The notes below the pieces were generated by a model that did not search any database, had not been told where the DNA came from, and worked only from the letters and a program-made list of their open reading frames with translations. DNA of 64,000 bases from contig DIGE01000002.1 in assembly GCA_002419465.1 (NCBI GenBank), positions 1 to 64,000 of the forward strand. Reading direction: 5' to 3'. Below are positions 8,552 through 16,995 of this stretch, piece by piece (the stretch's first letter is position 1; each line of letters opens with the position of its first letter). Position numbers and translations under genes: made by a program. Source of the stretch: Geobacter sp. UBA5730 (GTDB lineage Bacteria > Desulfobacterota > Desulfuromonadia > Geobacterales > Pseudopelobacteraceae).

Positions 8552-8581
8552 TTGCCACGGCAAGGGAACTTCCTGTATATA
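8552..8581 (+). promoter_or_regulatory. Promoter ending at the start codon (8589)
   Basis: TTGCCA (8552-8557) and TATATA (8576-8581) are 18 nt apart. The ATG at 8589 follows the -10 by 7 nt with no Shine-Dalgarno between them. Confidence 0.5.
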
Positions 8582-8588
8582 TATTCGG

Positions 8589-9359
8589 ATGAAAATCTGT
8601 TCACTGGCCAGCGGCAGCAAGGGTAATTGTCTCTATCTGGAGACCGGCGAAACCCGGCTGCTGGTGGATGCCGGGCTCTCGCTGCGGGAGATCACCGCCC
8701 GGCTGGCCGCTGTGGGCGTTGAGCCCGATGCAATCCATGGTGTGCTGATAACCCATGAACATATTGACCACATCCGCAGCGCCGGATCGTTTGCCCGACG
8801 CCACCAGGTGCCGGTGCTGGTCAGCTACGCCACCCGCCAGGCAGCGTCTGCCTACCTGAAAAAGGCGCCGCTGCTGGAGTTTGAGACCGGTTACTCGTTT
8901 ACCTTCCGGGATTGCATGATCGATCCCATTCCGATCACCCATGACTGTAGCGACCCGGTGGGCTTTCTGGTGGAGTCAACCGAAGGCCGCTTTGGCAGCG
9001 CCACTGATCTGGGGGTGGTAACCCGCCTGGTACGCGAAAAACTGAAGGGGTGCCGGGGGCTGAACCTGGAGGCCAACCACGATCCGGAGATGCTGCTGAA
9101 CGGCCCCTACCCCTGGCATTTGAAACAACGGATCAAATCACGGCACGGCCACCTCTCCAACCAGGAATCGCTGGAGCTGTTGCATGACCTGGCCCATGAG
9201 GGGCTGGAGGCGCTGGTGTTGGCTCACCTCTCGGAGGTCAACAATCACCCTGACAAGGTGGCGGAAACCGCTGCCGCGTTTCAACAGGGTCAGACCTGTT
9301 GCGCACCACGCATCGTGATCGGCGACCAATACCAGATCGGTCCGATGATGGAACTTTAG
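8589..9359 (+). CDS. MBL-fold metallo-hydrolase, YycJ/WalJ-like
   Basis: A 256-residue metallo-beta-lactamase-fold hydrolase. The metal motif HEHIDH is at 56-61, with further ligands in the THDCSDPVG region (about 118-126) and DLG (about 140). The N-terminal ASGSKGNCLYLE is typical of the YycJ/WalJ branch, which resembles exonucleases and has been linked to DNA mismatch repair in Firmicutes. Substrate cannot be read from the sequence. There is no visible Shine-Dalgarno and a promoter-like element ends 7 nt before the ATG, so the mRNA may be leaderless. It is divergent from the Cys-cluster gene at 8074-8397 and is followed 53 nt later by purB. Confidence 0.88.
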   Translation: MKICSLASGSKGNCLYLETGETRLLVDAGLSLREITARLAAVGVEPDAIHGVLITHEHIDHIRSAGSFARRHQVPVLVSYATRQAASAYLKKAPLLEFETGYSFTFRDCMIDPIPITHDCSDPVGFLVESTEGRFGSATDLGVVTRLVREKLKGCRGLNLEANHDPEMLLNGPYPWHLKQRIKSRHGHLSNQESLELLHDLAHEGLEALVLAHLSEVNNHPDKVAETAAAFQQGQTCCAPRIVIGDQYQIGPMMEL

Positions 9360-9384
9360 ACGTTCAAAACGACTTAGATATAAT
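9355..9384 (+). promoter_or_regulatory. Promoter for purB
   Basis: A perfect TATAAT (9379-9384) is preceded after 18 nt by TTTAGA (9355-9360), which overlaps the end of the upstream gene. The purB start is 28 nt downstream. Confidence 0.5.
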
Positions 9385-9412
9385 AAAACAATAAAAGCGA
9401 GGATTTACCCAC

Positions 9413-10708
9413 ATGATTCCACGTTACACCCGCCCCGAAATGGCCCAGATTTGGGAACCGGAAAACCGTTTCCGGATCTGGCTGGAGATCGAGACCCTGG
9501 CCAGCGAGGCTCAGGCTGAACTGGGGGTGATCCCCAAGGAGGTCATCCCGGTAATCCGTGCCAAGGGCAATTTTGATATCGCCCGGATTGATGCGATTGA
9601 AGCCGAGGTGAAGCATGACGTGATCGCCTTCCTGACCTCGGTGTCCGAGTTTGTCGGCCCTGAGGCCCGCTTCATCCACCAGGGGATGACCTCGTCCGAT
9701 GTTCTGGACACCTGTCTGTCAGTGCAGTTGGTGCAAGCGGCCGATGAACTGCTGGCCGATCTGGATCTGCTGCTGGAATCAATTAAACTGCGCGCCTTTG
9801 AACATAAGGATACGGTCTGCATGGGGCGTTCTCACGGCATCCACGCCGAGCCGGTCACCTTCGGCCTCAAACTGGCCACCTGGTACGCCGAGATGGAGCG
9901 CAACCGCACCCGCCTCAAGGCGGCCCGCGAAAACATCGCCACCGGCGCCATTTCCGGTGCCGTGGGTACCTTTGCCAACATCAACCCCTATGTTGAGGAA
10001 TATGTCTGCGCACAGATGGGCCTCAAGCCGGAGCCGGTTTCGACCCAGGTGATCCCCCGGGACCGTCATGCCGAGTATTTCTGTACCCTGGCAATCATCG
10101 CCTCGTCTATCGAGCGGATCGCCATTGAGGTGCGTCACCTGCAGCGCACCGAGGTGCTGGAGGCGGAGGAACAGTTCACCAAGGGCCAGAAAGGCTCCTC
10201 GGCCATGCCCCACAAGCGCAACCCGATCCTGTCCGAAAACCTGACCGGCCAAGCCCGTTACATCCGTTCAATGTGCATCCCGGCCCTGGAAAATGTGGCC
10301 CTCTGGCACGAACGTGACATCTCCCACAGCTCGGTGGAACGCTACATCGCTCCCGATGCCACCGTGGCCCTTGACTTCTCGCTGCGTCGTCTGAACGGGC
10401 TGGTCAGGAATCTGGTGGTCTACCCGGACAATATGCTGCGCAACCTGAACCAGATGAAGGGGCTGGTCTTCTCCCAGAAAATCCTGCTGGACCTGACCCA
10501 GTCCGGCGTCTCACGCGAAAACGCCTATCGACTGGTGCAGAAGAACGCCATGAAGGTCTGGGAGGAGGGCAAGGATTTTCAGACCGAGCTGCTGGCCGAC
10601 CCTGAGGTGGTGGGAGCCCTGGGCGAAACCAAGATTCGCGAATCCTTTGATCTCAGCTACCACCTGAAACATGTGGATACCATCTTCAAGCGGGTCTTCA
10701 ATGGATAA
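9413..10708 (+). CDS. purB: Adenylosuccinate lyase
   Basis: A homotetrameric fumarase/aspartase-superfamily lyase of 431 residues. It cleaves fumarate from SAICAR and from adenylosuccinate, thus acting twice in purine synthesis. The superfamily signature GSSAMPHKRNP is at 261-271 with the mobile catalytic Ser loop, and the substrate-binding TSSDVLDT and GRSHGIHAEP segments are present upstream. A GCGAGG site lies about 10 nt upstream of the ATG. It sits apart from the purSL-purQF cluster, 2.7 kb upstream, in line with the other purine genes. The mscS-type gene overlaps its end by 8 nt. Confidence 0.97.
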   Translation: MIPRYTRPEMAQIWEPENRFRIWLEIETLASEAQAELGVIPKEVIPVIRAKGNFDIARIDAIEAEVKHDVIAFLTSVSEFVGPEARFIHQGMTSSDVLDTCLSVQLVQAADELLADLDLLLESIKLRAFEHKDTVCMGRSHGIHAEPVTFGLKLATWYAEMERNRTRLKAARENIATGAISGAVGTFANINPYVEEYVCAQMGLKPEPVSTQVIPRDRHAEYFCTLAIIASSIERIAIEVRHLQRTEVLEAEEQFTKGQKGSSAMPHKRNPILSENLTGQARYIRSMCIPALENVALWHERDISHSSVERYIAPDATVALDFSLRRLNGLVRNLVVYPDNMLRNLNQMKGLVFSQKILLDLTQSGVSRENAYRLVQKNAMKVWEEGKDFQTELLADPEVVGALGETKIRESFDLSYHLKHVDTIFKRVFNG

Positions 10709-11819
10709 TCTACTGACCTTGCTGATAGCCCTGTTTGTCCCCAGCGCCAGCGACGGCACCTCGACGCTCTGGGCTAAACACCTGTTGCTGGCAACGCTGG
10801 TGATTGCCAGTTTCTGGCTGCTCTCCCAGGCGGTAGCCTATCTCTTCAGGCACTGGGTGGGACGGCTGACCTCCTTTACCCGTACCGATCTGGATGACCG
10901 GATTCTGAAACGGATCGCCCCGTCCGTTTCGTTGTTGATCACCTTTACCGGCATCTATCTGGGCTTCCGCAGCCTGCCGCTGCACGAGAAGCTGTTCAAG
11001 CTGATTGCCGGCGGCCTGTATGTGGCCAACGTGGTGATCGTCTGTGTGCTGGTGTACCGGGTGCTGAATGAAACCCTGGCCTGGTATGTGGAACATTGCC
11101 AGGATCAACAGGACAGCCTGCTGTCCCGTCAGATGACCCCCCTGGCCGAGAAGGTGGCCATGATCTTCATCATCGGCGGGGCGCTGATGGTGGTGCTCAA
11201 ACATTTTCACTACGACATCCTCTCGTTGGTAACCGCCTTGGGGATCGGTTCACTGGCCATCGGTATGGCGGCCAAGGACTCCCTGGCCCATCTGATCTCC
11301 GGATTCACGCTGATGCTGGACCGTCCGTTTCGGCTCGGCGACCGGATTCAATTGATCGGCGGCCAGGTGGGCGATGTGCAGGATATCGGCCTGCGCAGCA
11401 CCAAGATCAAGACCCTGGACAATCAGCTGCTGGTGATCCCCAACTCGGATCTCTGCAACACCATGGTGCTGAACCAGGCCTTCCCAGACCAGCGGGTCAA
11501 GGGTCGGATCAATCTGGGGGTGGCCTACGGCAGCGATATCGACCAGGTAAAAACCCTGCTGGTGGCAACCGCCCAAGAAGTGGCGGAGGTGTTGGCTGAT
11601 CCAGCCCCTGAGGCGTTCTTCACCGCCTTTGGCGATTCGTCTCTCAGTCTGGCGCTGTTCTTCTGGGTTGATGAATACGGCAAACTGTTTGCGACCACTG
11701 ATCAGATCAACACCCTGATCTTGCGGCGTTTTCGTGAACAGGGGATCGAGATCCCCTACCCCATCCGCACGATACTTATGCAGCCACAGGAAGCACCGCA
11801 ACCGTCCCAACGGACATAA
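10701..11819 (+). CDS. MscS-family mechanosensitive ion channel
   Basis: A 372-residue small-conductance mechanosensitive channel homologue. It has several N-terminal membrane helices, then the pore-lining helix and beta domain with the family core LGIGSLAIGMAAKDSLAHLISGF and LDRPFRLGDRIQLIG, followed by LRSTKIKTLDNQLLVIPNS. The C-terminus forms the cytoplasmic cage. Such channels release solutes on osmotic downshock. I start it at the ATG at 10701, overlapping purB by 8 nt; an in-frame upstream ATG at 10671 would lie wholly within purB. There is no functional link to purB beyond position. Confidence 0.92.
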   Translation: MDNLLTLLIALFVPSASDGTSTLWAKHLLLATLVIASFWLLSQAVAYLFRHWVGRLTSFTRTDLDDRILKRIAPSVSLLITFTGIYLGFRSLPLHEKLFKLIAGGLYVANVVIVCVLVYRVLNETLAWYVEHCQDQQDSLLSRQMTPLAEKVAMIFIIGGALMVVLKHFHYDILSLVTALGIGSLAIGMAAKDSLAHLISGFTLMLDRPFRLGDRIQLIGGQVGDVQDIGLRSTKIKTLDNQLLVIPNSDLCNTMVLNQAFPDQRVKGRINLGVAYGSDIDQVKTLLVATAQEVAEVLADPAPEAFFTAFGDSSLSLALFFWVDEYGKLFATTDQINTLILRRFREQGIEIPYPIRTILMQPQEAPQPSQRT

Positions 11820-11842
11820 CCCGTTATCAGGAGGAGCGTGCA

Positions 11843-12247
11843 ATGAAACACTGGAGAGTAGTGCCCCTGGTAGTGCTGTTGGCCCTCGCGCCGGCAGCGG
11901 TGTGGAGCGCTGATGAATCGGCGGGCGTCAAACCGGAAACCACCAGCCTCTACCGGACCGCCCGGGAACAGGTCGACAAACTGAACACCACAGCAGCGGC
12001 CAAGTATGCCCCCGAGGTGATCGGCCAGGCCAAGACCAGCCTCGACCAGGCCCAGAAAGGGCTGGAAGCCGGAAATAACCGGGTCACCCGCGAATCATCT
12101 GAACAGGCGCTGTTACAGGCCAAGTTGGCCCTGGCCGTCAGTGACGAGCGGATCGCGGCCGAAAAAACCGCTGCGGCCCAAAAGGAGCTGGCGGCTCTTG
12201 AACAGCGCTTAAACGCCATCCTGGCCGGGAAAGGAGAGCAGCCATGA
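11843..12247 (+). CDS. Exported coiled-coil protein, DUF4398-like
   Basis: A 134-residue protein with a clear Sec signal peptide (MKHWRVVPLVVLLALAPAAVWS, cleavage near AVWSADE). The mature part is Ala/Gln/Leu-rich and almost wholly helical (about 35-130), with a repeated AxxxLxxAxxxL pattern like DUF4398 proteins. GGAG precedes the ATG by 7 nt. The next gene, an OmpA-like protein, starts inside its stop codon (ATGA), so the two are coupled and probably form a periplasmic or outer-membrane-associated pair. Its function is unknown; a structural or envelope-integrity role is inference from the OmpA-like partner. Confidence 0.75.
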   Translation: MKHWRVVPLVVLLALAPAAVWSADESAGVKPETTSLYRTAREQVDKLNTTAAAKYAPEVIGQAKTSLDQAQKGLEAGNNRVTRESSEQALLQAKLALAVSDERIAAEKTAAAQKELAALEQRLNAILAGKGEQP

Positions 12248-13350
12248 AAGCATCATTTCTGATCCGCCTGGCTCTGGCAACGCTACTGGTGACAGCCCTG
12301 ACCGCACCCGCAATCTGGGCCAAGGAACCGCTGCCCGACTTTCTTGAAACAGCCAATACGGCGGTAACGACTGCCGCCACCGCCGGTGGCAGCTATCCTG
12401 AACTGGCTGATGACATCCTGATCGCCAAGAACAGCATCCGCAACGCCAACATCGAATACGACAAGAACCTGGGGGCCTTCAGTGGCAAGCTGGATACCAA
12501 GGCTGAGCCGCTGGTCCGCCAACTGGCCGAAACAGCCCGTTTGCAGGCCTCGCTGGTGATTGCCAAGGCTGGCGCAAAGAACCAGGACAAGGAGCGCGTC
12601 CGGCTGGAAGGGCTGATCCGGGCCACCAAGGCCAAAATCAAGATCTTTGACGATCTGGTGCTCCAGGCCAAGGATCTCAAAAAACAGTCAGCCGATCAGG
12701 CCGCAAAGATCGCCAGCCTGGAGGCCAAGGTTTCCTCACTGAACGCTGAGCTGGCCGCAAAAGGCACCGCCATGACCAGCTCCGGCCAGAAGACCGCCAG
12801 TCTGCTGAAGGCGCTGGATGAGCAAAAAAAAGCCACCGCCTCCTCAGAACAGCGGGTAGCCGCCCTGACAGGAGAACTGGAGGCTCTGAAACAGCAGACC
12901 GCCCAACTGCAGGCAAGCGGCGAGCAACTGGCTGCGGAAAAACGGATTAAGGAGTTTGAAGCCGAGGTGGGCAAGCTGGGTGGCATCGTCAAGGCGACCG
13001 CCACCGGGCTGGGCGTCACCTTCCCCCGTTCACAGCTACTGAAAACCACCAGCAAGAGCACCACCCTGACCCCCGGCGGAACAACCATCCTCAGCAAGGT
13101 GGCAGCCTTGCTGAAAGCCTATCCTGAATACCGTATCAAGCTGCGGGTGCATGGTTTTGGTCAGCCAACCCGCAACGAAGACATCGCGGCCACCGATCAG
13201 ATGGCGCGTTTCAGCCGTGAAGCCCTGCTAACGGCCGGCCGGCTGGAACCGGCCACCGTCGAAGCCCTGGGGGTCGGCACTGCTGAACCGATGTATTCCA
13301 AGGCCAACGTGGAAGGCAACCGCCGCGTTGAGTTCATCTTTGTAAAGTAA
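12244..13350 (+). CDS. OmpA-like exported coiled-coil protein
   Basis: A 368-residue exported protein. Signal peptide at 1-27 (LALATLLVTALTAPAIWA), a long coiled-coil from about 135 to 245 rich in Lys/Glu/Ala/Gln, then a C-terminal OmpA-type peptidoglycan-binding domain (about 265-368). This is recognisable from VTFPRSQLL, LTPGGTTILSKVAALLKAYPEYRIKLRVHGF, the helix around SREALLTAGRLEP and the terminal VEGNRRVEFIFVK. It should bridge peptidoglycan to another envelope component. It is translationally coupled to the upstream DUF4398-like gene by a 4-nt overlap and lies 32 nt before purSL, so it may be transcribed into that operon. Confidence 0.85.
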   Translation: MKASFLIRLALATLLVTALTAPAIWAKEPLPDFLETANTAVTTAATAGGSYPELADDILIAKNSIRNANIEYDKNLGAFSGKLDTKAEPLVRQLAETARLQASLVIAKAGAKNQDKERVRLEGLIRATKAKIKIFDDLVLQAKDLKKQSADQAAKIASLEAKVSSLNAELAAKGTAMTSSGQKTASLLKALDEQKKATASSEQRVAALTGELEALKQQTAQLQASGEQLAAEKRIKEFEAEVGKLGGIVKATATGLGVTFPRSQLLKTTSKSTTLTPGGTTILSKVAALLKAYPEYRIKLRVHGFGQPTRNEDIAATDQMARFSREALLTAGRLEPATVEALGVGTAEPMYSKANVEGNRRVEFIFVK

Positions 13351-13382
13351 GCCATCCCATAAAAACCGGAAACAGGATCATC

Positions 13383-16373
13383 ATGCCCAGCAGAATAGAA
13401 ATTGCCTTGAAAGACGGGGTGCGCGACTCCCGTGGTGAGCGGATCAAGCGCGAGATTGAACAGTTCCTGCACCTGGATGTCACCACGGTGCGCACCATTG
13501 ACGTCTATACCGTTGATGCCGACCTGTCGCGGGACCAGTTGGAGGCGGCGGCATCAGGTCCGTTCTGCGATCCGGTGATCCAGAGCTGGAGCATTGATCT
13601 GCCCCAGGCGGTCGGCTTTGATTGGGCGGTGGAAGTTGGCTTCCGGCCCGGCGTCACCGACAACGTGGGCCGTACCGCCGGCGAAGCGGTATCGTACCTG
13701 CTGCAACGGCGCCTTACCGAGAGTGAAGCGGTCTACTCGTCGATTCAATACCTGTTTTCAGGCCAGATATCTGCCGAACAGATCGAAAAGATCGCCACCG
13801 GTCTGCTCTGCAACACGCTGATTCAACGCCATAGTGTCATGTCCGCCGCCGACTTCGTTGCCAAACGGGGCTTCCCCACCAGCGTACCAAAGGTGACCGG
13901 CCAGACCAAAGGGCAGGTGAATGCGGTTGATCTGGAGGTCTCCGACGAGGAGCTGCTACGGATCAGCAAGGATGGCGTGCTGGCCCTGAACTTGGAGGAG
14001 ATGCGGATCATCCAGGCCCACTACCGTGATCCGCAGGTACTGGCCGAGCGGGCTAAACAGAGCCTGGGGGCCAAGCCCACCGATGTTGAGCTGGAATGCC
14101 TGGCCCAGACCTGGTCGGAGCATTGCAAACACAAAATCTTTGCTGCTACGGTGCAGTATGAGGATGAAAACGGCACCAAACAGGAGATCGAATCCCTGTT
14201 CAAATCCTACATCCAGCGGGTCACCAAAGAGGTGCGGGAGAATATGGGAGACCAGGACTTCTGTCTCTCGGTCTTCAAGGACAACGCCGGGGTGATCACC
14301 TTTGATGAAAACAACTCGCTGGTCTTCAAGGTGGAAACCCACAACTCCCCTTCCGCACTGGACCCCTACGGCGGGGCGCTGACCGGCATCGTGGGGGTTA
14401 ACCGTGACCCGTTCGGCACCGGCCAGGGTTCCAAACTGATCTTCAACACCGATGTGTTCTGCTTTGCCGATCCGTTCTACGACAAGCCGCTGCCCTCACG
14501 CCTGCTGCATCCCCGCCGGATCTTCGAGGGGGTGGTGGAAGGGGTGGAGCATGGTGGTAACAAGTCCGGCATCCCCACCGTGAACGGCTCCATCGTGTTT
14601 GACGAACGGTTTGCCGGAAAACCGCTGGTGTTCTGCGGCACCGCCGGAATGATGCCGGCCCGGGTCAACGGCATTGCCGGCCACGAAAAGAGCATCCAGC
14701 CAGGCGACCTGATCGTGATGACTGGCGGCCGGATCGGCAAGGACGGTATCCACGGCGCCACCTTCTCCTCTGAAGAACTGAACGAAAACTCACCGGTCAC
14801 TGCCGTCCAGATCGGTGACCCGATCACCCAGAAGCGGATGTTCGACTTCCTGATCCGTGCCCGCGACAAGGGTCTGTACCGCTTTATCACCGACAACGGC
14901 GCCGGCGGGCTTTCCTCATCCATCGGTGAGATGGCCGGCGAATGCAACGGCTGCCGGATGGACCTGGCCAAGGCCCCCCTGAAATACCCCGGGCTCAACC
15001 CGTGGGAAATCCTGATCTCCGAGGCCCAGGAACGGATGTCGCTAGCGGTGCCGCCGGATAGAATCAACGAATTCATGGCCATGGCGCAGCGTTTCGGTGT
15101 TGAAGCCACGGTGCTGGGTGAGTTCACCGACAACGGGATTTTCCATATCCAGTACGGCGAAGCCACCGTGGCCTGGCTGCCGATGGCGTTCATGCACGAA
15201 GGTCTGCCGCCGATGCAGATTCCGGCCAAGTGGCAACCGCCGCTCAACCCGGAGCCGCCCGCCCAGGACAAGGATGACTGGACCCCTGACCTGCTGGTCC
15301 TGCTGGGACAGCTGAACATCTGCTCCAAGGAGTCGGTGGTACGGCGCTACGACCATGAGGTGCAAGGCGGTTCAGTGGTCAAACCGTTCACCGGCGTCAC
15401 CAATGACGGCCCCTCCGATGCCGCTGTGGTCCGTCCGATCCTCGATTCCTACAAGGGGGTGGTGGTCTCCCATGGCATCTGCCCGCGCTACTCTGATATC
15501 GACGCCTACCATATGGCGGCCAACGCCCTGGATGAAGGGCTGCGCAACTATGTGGCGGTAGGCGGCAGCCCTGACCACTGGGCCGGCCTGGACAACTTCT
15601 GCTGGTGTGACCCGGTTCTGTCCGAAAAAACGCCGGACGGCCCCTACAAGATGGCCCAGCTGGTGCGGGCCAACCAGGCCCTGCTGGACCTCTGCGTGCC
15701 GATCAACCTGCCGCTGATCTCCGGCAAGGATTCGATGAAGAACGACTTCTACGACGGCACCACCAAGATATCCATCCCGCCGACCCTGCTGTTCTCGGTG
15801 ATCGGCACCATCCCGGACATCAGGAACGCCGTCACCATGGACTTCAAACGGGCCGGTGACATCATCTGCCTGCTGGGTGAGACCAAAGATGAACTGGGCG
15901 GCTCCGAATACCTGGCCATGCAGGGTTACATCGGCAACAAGGTGCCCAAGGTGGATATCATCACCGCCCTGGCCCGCTACAAGGCGCTGCATCAGGCCAT
16001 CATGAGTGGCCTGGTGGCCTCCTGTCATGACCTGTCCGATGGTGGCCTGGCGGTGGCGGTGGCGGAAAGCGCCTTCTCCGGCGGCTTCGGCTGCCGGATT
16101 GAGCTGTCCAATCTCCGTTTTGCGGGTGACGGACGCTACCGCACCGACGAAGTGCTGTTGTTCTCAGAGTCGGCCTCCCGCCTGCTGGTGACGGTCCATC
16201 CGGCCCAATGGCCGGCCTTTGAAGCGGTCATGGCCGACACCGGCTTCAGCCAGATCGGCCAGGTGACCGGCAATGGCACGGTCACCATTGCCGGCCTGAC
16301 AGGCAAAACCGTGCTGCAGAGTGACCTTGAAAAACTGAAAGAGGCCTGGCAACGGCCGTTGAAGGAGCTGTAA
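13383..16373 (+). CDS. purL: FGAM synthase, PurS-PurL fusion
   Basis: Phosphoribosylformylglycinamidine synthase, the fourth step of purine synthesis, using ATP and ammonia delivered by PurQ. The 996 residues exceed the roughly 730 of stand-alone small PurL. The extra N-terminal 170 or so carry two PurS-like segments (KDGVRDSRGERIKREIEQFL and FRPGVTDNVGRTAGEAVSYLL), so PurS is fused. PurL proper includes LAQTWSEHCKHK, VFKVETHNSPSALDPYGGALTG, the GGxxGxxGIHGATFSS region and the second-half TDNGAGGLSSSIGEMAG. A separate PurQ is encoded downstream, beyond an inserted restriction-modification pair. Confidence 0.96.
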   Translation: MPSRIEIALKDGVRDSRGERIKREIEQFLHLDVTTVRTIDVYTVDADLSRDQLEAAASGPFCDPVIQSWSIDLPQAVGFDWAVEVGFRPGVTDNVGRTAGEAVSYLLQRRLTESEAVYSSIQYLFSGQISAEQIEKIATGLLCNTLIQRHSVMSAADFVAKRGFPTSVPKVTGQTKGQVNAVDLEVSDEELLRISKDGVLALNLEEMRIIQAHYRDPQVLAERAKQSLGAKPTDVELECLAQTWSEHCKHKIFAATVQYEDENGTKQEIESLFKSYIQRVTKEVRENMGDQDFCLSVFKDNAGVITFDENNSLVFKVETHNSPSALDPYGGALTGIVGVNRDPFGTGQGSKLIFNTDVFCFADPFYDKPLPSRLLHPRRIFEGVVEGVEHGGNKSGIPTVNGSIVFDERFAGKPLVFCGTAGMMPARVNGIAGHEKSIQPGDLIVMTGGRIGKDGIHGATFSSEELNENSPVTAVQIGDPITQKRMFDFLIRARDKGLYRFITDNGAGGLSSSIGEMAGECNGCRMDLAKAPLKYPGLNPWEILISEAQERMSLAVPPDRINEFMAMAQRFGVEATVLGEFTDNGIFHIQYGEATVAWLPMAFMHEGLPPMQIPAKWQPPLNPEPPAQDKDDWTPDLLVLLGQLNICSKESVVRRYDHEVQGGSVVKPFTGVTNDGPSDAAVVRPILDSYKGVVVSHGICPRYSDIDAYHMAANALDEGLRNYVAVGGSPDHWAGLDNFCWCDPVLSEKTPDGPYKMAQLVRANQALLDLCVPINLPLISGKDSMKNDFYDGTTKISIPPTLLFSVIGTIPDIRNAVTMDFKRAGDIICLLGETKDELGGSEYLAMQGYIGNKVPKVDIITALARYKALHQAIMSGLVASCHDLSDGGLAVAVAESAFSGGFGCRIELSNLRFAGDGRYRTDEVLLFSESASRLLVTVHPAQWPAFEAVMADTGFSQIGQVTGNGTVTIAGLTGKTVLQSDLEKLKEAWQRPLKEL

Positions 16374-16376
16374 GCG

Positions 16377-16415
16377 ATGAATAGACCAGCATTGGGAGTC
16401 TGCTATGGGTATTGA
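16377..16415 (+). other. Possible 12-codon minicistron before nuclease gene
   Basis: An ATG with a good AAGGAG 9-10 nt upstream opens a frame encoding MNRPALGVCYGY. It ends at TGA 16413-16415 and so overlaps the nuclease start at 16405 in another frame. It may couple translation from purL into the nuclease gene, or be a remnant of the pre-insertion junction. No function can be shown. Confidence 0.25.
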
Positions 16416-16995
16416 ATTACTTCCTGAATTCATCATTGAAAACTATGAAGTGCACGAATGGAAACATGCGTCTGCCATTTTGAAAAGTGATTTTAACAAA
16501 GAATGGAACGACATCATCAACGTACTAACTAACTTTCGGCTTAAAAAAAGTTGGATTACAGTTGGAGGTGGAAGAAAATCAAAAGTAGCTGAATCAATTG
16601 ACAATGCTTTCATGCAGCGAGGTTGGATAGAAAAATCATTTGAAACAAAGGTAATCGTGGATGCTCACCAGATGGATTCCCCCACTCATAAGGTTGACTG
16701 CTACAAGAATCGTGTTGCTCTCGAAATAGAGTGGAATAATAAAGATCCTTTTTTTGACAGAGATCTCAATAACTTTCGTCTTCTTTTTGACCTCAGAGCA
16801 ATCTGTGCAGGAATCATCATAACCCGCTGCGACGAACTGCAAGCTGTTTTTGACAGTTTAGAGCGAGGTTCATCGTACGGTTCATCCACTACTCATATGA
16901 GTAAGTTGTTACCCAGAATAGAAGGCGGTGGCGGCGCAGGCTGTCCACTTCTGGTTTTTGGAATCAAAAAATCGCTATATCTTGAGGATTGCTAA
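16405..16995 (+). CDS. Type II restriction endonuclease, BglII/BstYI-like
   Basis: A 196-residue protein that resembles the BglII/BstYI (RE_BglII) nuclease family. The putative catalytic PD-(D/E)XK-type triad is Asp98 (KVDCYKNR), Glu107 and Glu109 (ALEIEWNNKDPFFDRDL); the 9+2 spacing matches what I recall for BglII Asp84/Glu93/Gln95. Enzymes of this family cut within RGATCY or AGATCT, so a GATC-centred site is plausible but not shown. The gene is visibly AT-richer than the flanking purSL and purQ, has a GGGAG site 6 nt upstream, and is followed by an adenine methylase starting at its stop codon (TAATG). This is a mobile restriction-modification pair, inserted in a purine operon. Confidence 0.85.
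   Translation: MGIELLPEFIIENYEVHEWKHASAILKSDFNKEWNDIINVLTNFRLKKSWITVGGGRKSKVAESIDNAFMQRGWIEKSFETKVIVDAHQMDSPTHKVDCYKNRVALEIEWNNKDPFFDRDLNNFRLLFDLRAICAGIIITRCDELQAVFDSLERGSSYGSSTTHMSKLLPRIEGGGGAGCPLLVFGIKKSLYLEDC

Noticed and set aside
16377..16415. MNRPALGVCYGY resembles the glutaminase nucleophile motif (GVCNG/GVCYG)
   Set aside because: The frame is only 12 codons and does not continue into homologous sequence; the resemblance is probably chance. It is kept only as a possible coupling minicistron.
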